Notes under the pieces: generated by a model | The model's database searches: none | What the model was told of the DNA's origin: nothing | The model's input: the letters and a program-made list of their open reading frames with translations, nothing else | Assembly (NCBI GenBank): GCA_012512705.1 | Contig: JAAZDR010000275.1 | Location: forward strand, 1 to 8,304 | From: Bacillota bacterium | GTDB lineage: Bacteria; Bacillota; Dethiobacteria; DTU022; JAAZDR01 | Reading direction: 5' to 3' | Length of the DNA stretch: 8,304 bases | In this document: positions 1 through 5,619 of the stretch, in pieces | Numbering within the stretch: position 1 is the stretch's first letter | Layout of the letters: every line of letters starts with the position of its first letter | Program-made: the position numbers and the translations under genes

Positions 1-149
1 GTACAAGCACCACACTGACCCTTTTTATCGCAGCCCTGTTTGGCGCCAGTCAGGTGAAAGTGATCCCGCAATAGATCGAGCAGAGTCATCGACGGATCAG
101 CCACTACTTGCCTTAAAACGCCATTAATTTTAAGCTGAATCTTTTTCAA
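1..149 (-). CDS. [2Fe-2S] subunit/domain of a molybdenum hydroxylase (xanthine dehydrogenase / aldehyde oxidoreductase family), 5' part only
   Basis: Only the first 49 codons are present; the gene runs off the left edge. The translation begins MKKIQLKINGVLRQVVADPS and continues with TLLDLLRDHFHLTGAKQGCD and then KKGQCGACT. This is the plant-ferredoxin-like N-terminal domain of CoxS/XdhC-type small subunits and of fused aldehyde oxidoreductases. Cysteines at about residues 41, 46 and 49 fit the C-x4-C-x2-C cluster motif. In this family the domain passes electrons from the molybdopterin site to a partner. I chose the TTG at 147-149 because the family motif normally starts within a few residues of the N-terminus and GGAGG lies 7 nt upstream. 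A second in-frame TTG at 228-230, also with a strong ribosome binding site, would add 27 residues. Whether the protein is a separate small subunit or a fused enzyme cannot be seen. Confidence 0.86.
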   Translation of the reverse strand, partial: MKKIQLKINGVLRQVVADPSMTLLDLLRDHFHLTGAKQGCDKKGQCGAC

Positions 150-234
150 TATCTTCCCTCCTTTGACATAATAGCTGGTAGTAAGCAACGCATCTTTATC
201 TATACGAAAAATATTTTTATACCAACGCAAAATA

Positions 235-309
235 CACCTCCTTTCCAAACCGGAAGGCATAGCCGTTTCCAGCTATACCCTAACGTCTACAGCTCATAGC
301 CTATGCCTT
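235..309 (-). promoter_or_regulatory. Structured 5' leader with competing pairings around a Shine-Dalgarno; riboswitch-like, class unknown
   Basis: On the minus strand a 9-bp outer stem AAGGCATAG/CTATGCCTT (301-309 with 254-262) encloses a 7-bp inner stem AGCTGTA/TATAGCT (288-294 with 271-277) with a 10-nt loop. The inner stem contains a G-U wobble that would be an A-C mismatch on the other strand, which supports a minus-strand RNA. Just downstream, CCTTCC (252-257) can pair with GGAAAGG (240-246, one bulged A), which overlaps the AAAGGAGGTG ribosome binding site at 235-244. That pairing shares bases 254-257 with the outer stem, so the two folds exclude each other. I do not recognise a known riboswitch consensus. 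The rest of the gap between 150 and 460 holds the promoter and the possible N-terminal extension; I see no other gene there. Confidence 0.45.
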
Positions 310-387
310 AGAGTCTATAGATCGAAGGTGATAATTTAAAGTGATAATGAAATGCGTTATGCATGGTTATTCATAGCGACACTTTTT

Positions 388-416
388 ATTTTAAAGGTTT
401 AATTGTAAAAAGTCAA
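388..416 (-). promoter_or_regulatory. Sigma-A type promoter for the iron-sulfur gene
   Basis: On the minus strand a -35 box TTGACT (411-416) is separated by exactly 17 nt from a -10 box TAAAAT (388-393). Both are one mismatch from consensus, in AT-rich surroundings. It lies about 45 nt beyond the end of the large TRAP permease gene. Transcription would start near 380, giving the iron-sulfur gene its own transcript with a leader of roughly 150 nt to the upstream TTG or 230 nt to the downstream TTG. No operator is recognised. Confidence 0.6.
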
Positions 417-460
417 GAAAAACTCAACATTTGCAAAAACCTGCAGGGCAACTTAAATTT

Positions 461-1789
461 TTACATTAAAGCAGGCAAATATGTAGTAATCTTTGGGAAC
501 AGCACAAGAATTACCAAACAAATGGTCATCATAATAAAATATGGGAATGAGCCTTTAAATATATCCTCTATTTCCAACAGCTCATTTAATTCATCAGTCA
601 ATGACGCTTTAATCGTGAATACTCCTAGTCCAAAGGGTGGAGTTACTAAACCTATCTGTGTAGCTAGTATGGCGATTACCCCAAACCATACCAGATCCAT
701 GCCAAAGGCTGAAACTACCGGGATCATTAAAGGCATTGTTAACAGCAATATTGAGATCGAGTCGATAAGAGTGCCCATGATTAAAATTACGCCCATGAAG
801 AAAAACACAATAACAACCGGGGCAAGATTTAATCTTGTTAAAATATCGGCAAGAGCATTTACCACCCCGCTTATAGCTAAACATCTGAGCGGACATAAGC
901 ATTATAAATATACTACCAGCAGTTACACCTGTTTCTAACAATGTGCTTAAAAGCGCTCTGCACGTTACTTTCTTTTTATAAAGAGCCAATAATAATGCGC
1001 CGAAAGCGCCAACTCCTCCGGCTTCGGTAGGAGTAAAAAGTCCGAACCATATTCCCCCCAGAACAAGCACTATAAGCAACAAAACGGGCCAGGGCTTTAA
1101 AATCACGGACCACTTAAAGTTAACTTTCTCATCGCTCATTTCGTCAGCTGGCTCTAAACCAAAACCAACGGTTTCTGGGCTAACATATGTTATGATCAGA
1201 ATCCCAATTATATATATATCAGTGCCAATAGCAATCCTGGGAGTATACCTGCTATAAAAAGGCTGCCAACTGACACTTCTGCCATCGGCCCATAAAGAAT
1301 CATAAGCAGACTTGGCGGTATGAGCATTCCTAGAACAGAGCCTCCGGCGACAGTGCCAGCAGCAAAAGGCAAATCGTAATTTGCCCGTTTCATTTCTGGA
1401 AGAGATACTTTAGAAAATATTGCTGCTGATGCTACTGTTACTCCAGTAATAGCAGCAAAAAAAGCATTAGCGACAATCGTAGCAACCGCTAATCCTCCCC
1501 TTACTCTCCTCAACAACAAATTAGCAGCCACATATAAATCTGAACTTGCCCCTGACAAATTTGATAATAATCCCATCAATACAAATAACGGGATTACGCC
1601 CAAAGAATAAGTGTTTATTGAATTATATGCCGTTGTCCCCAACATTCGTAACGCGATAAAAAAATCCCCTGTATATAACCAAACGCCGAGAAAGCTAACG
1701 ATAATTAAGCTAGTGGCAATCTGCCAGCCGAGCAATATTATACCGACAAGCAAGACCAAGGTTATTAATCCAACTGTCCAGAGATCCAT
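461..1789 (-). pseudogene. dctM: TRAP transporter large permease (DctM), broken by two frame disruptions
   Basis: This is the large membrane subunit of a TRAP secondary transporter, which moves substrate with sodium or protons together with DctQ and a binding protein. The first part (1208-1789) begins MDLWTVGLITLVLLVGIILL and carries IPPSLLMILYG and GILPGLLLAL, typical DctM segments. The frame then stops at TAA 1208-1210 inside a TA repeat. It continues in another frame with GGIWFGLFTPTEAGGVGAFG (about 1203-880) and returns to the first frame near 870 with NALADIL and the C-terminal hallmark TQIGLVTPPFG. Removing one TA unit at 1209-1219 joins the first two parts. At the second break, near 875-885, family spacing (FSYxxxxSG) suggests about 11 nt are missing. 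Repaired, the product would be about 445 residues, normal for DctM. The start at ATG 1789 has GAGGGGTG upstream. It lies 44 nt after dctQ. It is probably non-functional as written. Confidence 0.85.
1209..1219. repeat. (TA)5T dinucleotide tract at a frame break in dctM
   Basis: An uninterrupted TATATATATAT run sits exactly where the first reading frame of the large TRAP permease ends. Losing one TA unit would fuse the frame to the downstream part, giving a junction LALIYIIGILIITYV without a stop. Such tracts are prone to slipped-strand change, so this could be a mutation hot spot or a reversible switch. Confidence 0.7.
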
Positions 1790-1833
1790 AGTTTATTCAC
1801 CCCTCTGCCTGCTTTTTCCTTTAGCCCTGCTTA

Positions 1834-2343
1834 TTAATCAATCTCCTTATATTTAATTGCCGTATATACTTTTCTAATGTACTCCGCCGCCATTAAAGCT
1901 GAGCCTAAAACTATAATAAATCTTATTGGTGCAGATGGTATAAGAAGTAAAGTTCCTTCAGTGTGTTTTGTGATATAAGCTTTAACAAAGAATTCCCAAG
2001 CCGATACAGCCAACAGGATAAATGTTATCGCACCAACGATATTACCCGCAGTTCTCACAACCATTTTAATTTTTTTTGGAAACTTATTAAAAAAAATCGT
2101 ACTCGAAACATGTCTATTGATCATCAGGGTATACGGGATTTGCAAAAAAGCAAGAGAAACGATTGAAAGGCTTACAATCTCAGCAGTGCCGAGCAAGGGC
2201 CTTTTAAAAAAAAGTCTGCCACCAACATCCCATACGATAACAAACATCAAAACAAATATCCACACGGAAGCTACCGAATTGAAAAATTGTAAGATTTTAG
2301 TAAATATATTATTTATTAATCCTTTACTGTCTTTGTTCCCCAT
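1834..2343 (-). CDS. dctQ: TRAP transporter small permease (DctQ)
   Basis: This 169-residue membrane protein is the small subunit that packs against DctM in TRAP importers. Four hydrophobic segments are visible at about residues 24-46, 53-75, 97-119 and 136-158. The family pattern is present: a polar, positively charged N-terminus, RPLLGTAE after the first helix, and RHVSSTIFF after the second, corresponding to the usual G/R-HV motif. It sits in the standard order between the binding protein and the large permease. The ATG start has a purine-rich AAGGGG unusually close (2 nt), so initiation may be weak. The reading frame is intact, unlike both of its TRAP partners, so it may be an orphan component now. 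The substrate cannot be told from this subunit. Confidence 0.88.
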   Translation of the reverse strand: MGNKDSKGLINNIFTKILQFFNSVASVWIFVLMFVIVWDVGGRLFFKRPLLGTAEIVSLSIVSLAFLQIPYTLMINRHVSSTIFFNKFPKKIKMVVRTAGNIVGAITFILLAVSAWEFFVKAYITKHTEGTLLLIPSAPIRFIIVLGSALMAAEYIRKVYTAIKYKEID

Positions 2344-2396
2344 TTCCCCTTACACCATCCTTTTAATTAGCACTTTCAAGGTGGATTTCAATTTCA

Positions 2397-2443
2397 TTAG
2401 TTGTCAAAGGCGATCATAATTTATGATCGCCTTTGACAACTAA
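2397..2443. terminator. Perfect 23-bp inverted repeat between dctP and dctQ (terminator-like or mRNA-stabilising hairpin)
   Basis: The arms 2397-2419 and 2421-2443 are perfect reverse complements, 23 bp each, around a single central base. The core reads TTGTCAAAGGCGATCATAA. It starts about 20 nt after the dctP stop codon and ends about 55 nt before dctQ. No run of T follows on either strand, so it is not a classical rho-independent terminator. A hairpin at this place commonly protects the upstream binding-protein mRNA and lowers permease expression. That role is inference; a small repeat element is the alternative. Confidence 0.6.
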
Positions 2444-2465
2444 GCTTTAGAGCAAGATTATTGAA

Positions 2466-3613
2466 CTACTCTAAATGCCACTTTCTGGGAAGCATATATC
2501 CGGCCTCTTCAACCATCTCTAAATAGTCAACAATCAGTTCAGTTCCCTTATATCCCAGTTTATCCATCTCTTCTGCGAATTTCATAGGATAGTTTGGAAG
2601 CATTTGAGTCCATTTTTCTTTTTCTTCATGTGGGAACACAGTCATGTTAATCCCAGAATCCTCTAGTACTTTCATCTGCTTTTCATAGTCTTCCTGGGCC
2701 ATTTTGGCCTGAACCATTGTATACTCCCTACCAACTTCTACTATTACTTGTTGCACCTCTTCAGGCAAGCTGTTGAAAATGTCAAGATTTATAGTAGGAC
2801 CACCACATAAAATTGTGCCAAAGTCAACCTGAACAAAATAATCTGCAACTTCAAAAATATTTGTTTTAATTACACTGGCCGATGGTTGAAGGGAAACATC
2901 GTAGACACCAGTCTGCAAACATGTATAAGCATCTGGTATTGGGGATTCTACGCCTACAGCGCCTGTACCCTCTAACCATAATAGATTAGTACAAGCTGCG
3001 CCAACCTTTAACCCTTTTAAATCAGTAACTTTTTCGATCGGTTTTGTACTAAAAAAGTTATAATTTTCCACTACAAATGTTCCTAAAAGTTTCTGGTTAA
3101 ATCTTTCTTCATAGTCATCCCGTAGCCATGGATGTTTCTCAAAATAAATTTGATCCAATATTTCTGCGTTTACTGGAGCATCCGGTACAGAGAATGGTAC
3201 ATGGTAGTTAAAATTATGAACTGCTAAATCAGAAGGCTCAAAAACTGATACAACAACACCTATGTCCAGCAGCTCAGCTTCAACAGCATCAAGAACCTCT
3301 CCAAGTCCGGCTACTGTACCACCAAAGGCTTTATAGTCCATTCAATTTTATAATTAGTATCTTCTAAACGCTTATCTACTTCAGGAATAAAAAATTCGTC
3401 TACTGCACCTACCCATGTAATATGAGTGTCGTGCCCAGACCCAATGCGTAATTTGATTATTTCCTTTTCACTGTCTACTTCACTTTCTTCTTCACCGTTT
3501 CCCGTAGCTTCATCTATAACATCATCACCTCCGCCGCAACCGGTTGCAAACACTAATAGCACACTCAGGCCCAGGCAGAGGGCTAAGACCAAACCAACCC
3601 TTTTTTTAAACAC
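2466..3613 (-). pseudogene. dctP: TRAP transporter solute-binding protein (DctP), frameshifted
   Basis: This is the extracytoplasmic receptor that delivers ligand to the TRAP permease. The GTG start at 3611-3613 has GAGGGGG upstream and encodes a lipoprotein signal peptide (MFKKRVGLVLALCLGLSVLL) with lipobox ATGC, the lipid-carrying cysteine being residue 26. An acidic linker and then KLRIGSGHDTHITWVGAVDE follow. The first frame ends at TAG 3311-3313, while the remaining protein continues in another frame from about 3341 (AFGGTVAGLGEVLDAVEAEL to MLPRKWHLE). Removing CT at 3335-3336 gives IEWNKAFGGTVA, the usual W-x-x-A-[YF]-G-G spacing, and a protein of 381 residues, normal for the family. 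In the later domain DLKGLKVGAACTN has Gly where the ligand-carboxylate Arg usually stands. No slippery heptamer was seen that would support programmed frameshifting, so decay or a sequence error is likely. Confidence 0.87.
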
Positions 3614-3673
3614 ATCAATACCCCCTCATACTAAAGTCTTCTAGAAGCATAATTTGAATCTATATCTATAAGT

Positions 3674-4762
3674 CTACTTCTTCTTCACTGCATCTTTGTA
3701 CATCGAATGCTCGAGGCGCACCCTATCTCGCCAGTCGGGATAGCGGTAGCGCTTAATGTCCTTATCGCGCGGGTAGACGAATTGTGCACCACAGCGCAGG
3801 ATAACAGTCTTTATATGCGGTGTGTTTTCGGCAACCAACCTTTCAAACTGGGCGCATAAAAGTTCTGGATCGCCAGCTGTAACAGCCCAGTTATCGTAGT
3901 GATCAGGAATTAAAACCTTGGCGTTCAAAGCCTCACCCAGTCTTGCGCAGTCACTAGGCGGCATCTTGTCAGTGGCTCCGGGAGCATTATATCCCATGTC
4001 AAAGATCGCTACATCGATGTCGTAGTTTTTGCCGACAGCTATATAACCGTTGTTGAACCAGGTATCCCCCATAAAGAGAATATTACCTCCGGAAGTCTTA
4101 AATAAAAAGCTCACGGCAGCATCTTCGTAGGCCCAGGGCTCATCACCAGGGGTTCCTGTTCTGATCGCCGTATCATCGTAGTTGATCAGGAACTCAACCT
4201 CAGCGCCCGGCACTTTAACTGATTCACCAACTTTAGCGACTACAAGTCTCTCTTCCGGAACCTCGAAATTACGTATTTTTTCCGCAGCATTCGGGGGAGC
4301 ATAGTAGATGCAGTCCGTAGTTTTTAAAGTTGCTTTTATCGTATAGATATCGCAATGATCCTGGTGAATATGCGTGCAGAAGACGCCGTCTACCCTATTA
4401 AATTTCCACGGATCAATTACCTGGGGGTTTAATCTTAACCAGTTGATACTCTCGGCACCGGATTGTTTACAAACACCACAGTAGTAATGACTGGTGTACA
4501 TCGAAGGGCCGGAATAGACGTCGATAAAGAAGATGCCACCTTCGTCCGTCCTCAACACCCAGGAAGGGCCTCCTAACCACCATAAAGAGACCTGCCCCTT
4601 TGGCACCTCGTATGCTTCTATCTGCTGGTTCAAAAATGTGCCCCACTCCGGAAAACAGTCACTGAGCCAATCCTCACGCGTTAAATCTTTGTTTACATTC
4701 ACATAATCACCAGCAATTATCCCACGGCCGTCCGTTTTCTTGATTTCTCTTTCCTTTGACAT
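3674..4762 (-). CDS. UlaG-like metallo-beta-lactamase-fold hydrolase (lactonase family)
   Basis: The protein has 362 residues starting at ATG 4760-4762, which has AAGGAGG 9 nt upstream; an earlier in-frame ATG at 4798 lacks such a site. It resembles E. coli UlaG (L-ascorbate-6-phosphate lactonase) along its length: REDWLSDCFPEWGTFLNQQI near residues 29-48 matches the UlaG start, followed by WWLGG (61-65). The metal motif THIHQDH has H131, H133, D135 and H136. The later ligands are probably D233 in FMGDTW and H288 in IPDHYD, with TDKM and LGEALNAKVLIP between. UlaG hydrolyses a phosphorylated lactone made by a PTS. Here the neighbour is a TRAP importer, which does not phosphorylate, so the substrate is probably a different, unphosphorylated lactone or cyclic compound. 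A CGVC pair (C95, C98) sits in a segment that differs from UlaG. The gene is intact and 60 nt ahead of dctP. Confidence 0.85.
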   Translation of the reverse strand: MSKEREIKKTDGRGIIAGDYVNVNKDLTREDWLSDCFPEWGTFLNQQIEAYEVPKGQVSLWWLGGPSWVLRTDEGGIFFIDVYSGPSMYTSHYYCGVCKQSGAESINWLRLNPQVIDPWKFNRVDGVFCTHIHQDHCDIYTIKATLKTTDCIYYAPPNAAEKIRNFEVPEERLVVAKVGESVKVPGAEVEFLINYDDTAIRTGTPGDEPWAYEDAAVSFLFKTSGGNILFMGDTWFNNGYIAVGKNYDIDVAIFDMGYNAPGATDKMPPSDCARLGEALNAKVLIPDHYDNWAVTAGDPELLCAQFERLVAENTPHIKTVILRCGAQFVYPRDKDIKRYRYPDWRDRVRLEHSMYKDAVKKK

Positions 4763-4818
4763 AATAACTATCCTCCTTACAGTTTTTTCTTTAAACAAAA
4801 TTCATCCAATTCTTTAGC

Positions 4819-4841
4819 TGTCAAATAATCAAATAATTTGA
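4819..4841 (-). promoter_or_regulatory. Possible -35 box overlapped by a palindrome upstream of the UlaG-like gene
   Basis: In the 206-nt gap between the channel gene and the UlaG-like gene, the minus strand carries a consensus TTGACA (4819-4824). The expected -10 position, 17 nt on, reads only ATTTTG, which is weak. Directly upstream lies the 13-nt palindrome TCAAAT-A-ATTTGA (4829-4841), placed where an operator could act. The AT-rich setting makes chance likely. Confidence 0.2.
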
Positions 4842-4918
4842 AAACGCAGTGACAATTACGGACAAGTTAGCTATAATTAAGTAAGAGAAGATTTACTCAT
4901 TAAATTTAGGAAGAAAAG

Positions 4919-4937
4919 AAAAACTTCGGGAGAATAA
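4919..4937 (+). repeat. 19-bp inverted repeat, left copy, flanking the AmiS/UreI gene
   Basis: The plus strand reads AAAAACTTCGGGAGAATAA, the exact reverse complement of 5554-5572. The pair encloses about 616 bp that hold only the AmiS/UreI-type gene and its leader. Read on the minus strand this copy lies about 30 nt past the channel gene stop and ends in a T-rich stretch. No clear target-site duplication is seen outside the arms. Confidence 0.7.
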
Positions 4938-4948
4938 TATATATATAT
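4937..4948. repeat. (AT)6 tract next to the left inverted repeat
   Basis: A 12-nt run of alternating A and T lies between the channel gene stop codon and the left 19-bp repeat, overlapping the last base of that repeat. It is non-coding. Both this tract and the one in dctM are followed on the plus strand by CAG, which may be coincidence. Confidence 0.6.
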
Positions 4949-4968
4949 CAGGACATATTTTCTCTAAA

Positions 4969-5466
4969 TTACCACTTGCCGCTAAGCAGCAGAAAAGCCG
5001 GAATGAAAAGGGTAAAAATACATTCAACTGAAAGCAGCCAAGCAATTAAATTATTCCATGGTTTTTCATATACAAGACTGATCCAGGCAATGAGGAAAAG
5101 TATGCCCCAGGCGATCGCAAAGATTCCAAAGTACATATCTCCTATTCCAAAGAAAAACCAGGAACTTGCCAGGCAGAACAAGCCGGCCATTAAGCAGTGC
5201 CATCCCAAGGCGTTAAGCTTATGGTCACAAAGCAGTCCCCATGCTAGCAATAGATAAAAGATGCTAAAGGCCATCGTTAGCCCTGTAATAATCATCAGGA
5301 CTGGATCCCCGGCAGCTGTAAAACCAATAACTACACCGATCACCATCATCACAGCGCCAACTACGGCGTTGGCAGCGGCTGTTGGCTTTGGTTCAAGCTT
5401 ACCGAACATAAATGCAGCATCAACGGCAAAAATGAAAGAAGCAAGGAGTAAGACGACTGCAGCCAA
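4969..5466 (-). CDS. AmiS/UreI-family urea/amide channel
   Basis: This 165-residue protein is almost entirely membrane-embedded, with six hydrophobic segments at about 2-22, 30-52, 57-79, 88-106, 111-132 and 138-161. It lines up with Helicobacter pylori UreI: GKLEPKPTAAAN (22-33) with TKVDPKSTAVMN, IAWGILFLIAW (118-128) with LAWGVLWLTAF, and ECIFTLFIPAFLL (148-160) with EGILTAWIPAWLL. The buried Glu of the last helix is kept (E148). Of the two constriction tryptophans, one is kept (W120) and the other is Phe (F124). Family members pass urea or short aliphatic amides through the inner membrane and usually sit beside urease or amidase genes; none is seen here. The start is TTG with GGAGG 9 nt upstream. 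The long periplasmic loop of H. pylori UreI is absent, so acid gating is unlikely. Confidence 0.85.
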   Translation of the reverse strand: MAAVVLLLASFIFAVDAAFMFGKLEPKPTAAANAVVGAVMMVIGVVIGFTAAGDPVLMIITGLTMAFSIFYLLLAWGLLCDHKLNALGWHCLMAGLFCLASSWFFFGIGDMYFGIFAIAWGILFLIAWISLVYEKPWNNLIAWLLSVECIFTLFIPAFLLLSGKW

Positions 5467-5491
5467 TGTCAGACACCTCCTTTTTTTGAGC

Positions 5492-5537
5492 GGCCGATCC
5501 CTTTAAATCGGGTTAGCAGCCAACACGGGGATCGGCC
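5492..5537 (-). promoter_or_regulatory. Structured leader hairpin before the AmiS/UreI gene
   Basis: On the minus strand GGCCGATCCC (5528-5537) pairs perfectly with GGGATCGGCC (5492-5501). Inside lies a small hairpin GTTGG-CTG-CTAAC (5512-5524) with a G-U wobble that would be a mismatch on the plus strand. A competing pairing CCGAT/ATCGG within 5494-5511 would break the long stem. The stem ends about 10 nt before the AAAAAAAGGAGG ribosome binding site, so it does not cover it. On the plus strand a T-rich stretch follows, so it could also stop antisense transcription. I do not recognise a riboswitch class. Confidence 0.5.
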
Positions 5538-5553
5538 CTTTAATTTTTTTATT

Positions 5554-5572
5554 TTATTCTCCCGAAGTTTTT
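5554..5572 (-). repeat. 19-bp inverted repeat, right copy, flanking the AmiS/UreI gene
   Basis: The plus strand reads TTATTCTCCCGAAGTTTTT, the perfect reverse complement of 4919-4937. It lies between the stop codon of the dehydratase gene (about 48 nt away) and the leader hairpin of the channel gene. In an RNA spanning both copies, the arms would form a 19-bp stem closing off the whole channel message. Confidence 0.7.
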
Positions 5573-5619
5573 AATGATTTAAGGTAGAATAAAGTAATCT
5601 TAGAAGTTTGAAACGCTAG

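Noticed and set aside
441..460. Possible terminator after dctM (CCTGCAGG followed by TTTTT on the minus strand)
   Set aside because: The 8-nt sequence is self-complementary without a loop and flanking pairing is only 4 bp, so a stable hairpin is not supported.
363..938. Open frame of 191 codons on the plus strand
   Set aside because: It lies antisense to the clear DctM C-terminal coding sequence and to the promoter region, and its translation shows no domain pattern.
609..1139. A separate membrane protein starting at MSDEKVNFKW
   Set aside because: Its first half is the missing middle of DctM and its second half reads the DctM C-terminal region out of frame, so it is a product of the two frame breaks.
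3311..3345. Programmed -1 frameshifting in dctP
   Set aside because: No slippery heptamer of the X-XXY-YYZ type was found between the TGA of the second frame and the TAG of the first, and no downstream stem was evident.
3638..3647. CTTCTAGAAG palindrome between the UlaG-like gene and dctP
   Set aside because: It is short, has no loop and no T run, and the spacing fits a plain intercistronic gap.
4908..4918. Target-site duplication outside the 19-bp repeats
   Set aside because: The outer flanks share only loosely similar AT-rich sequence (ATTTAGGAAGAA compared with ATTTAAGGTAGAA), not an exact adjacent duplication.
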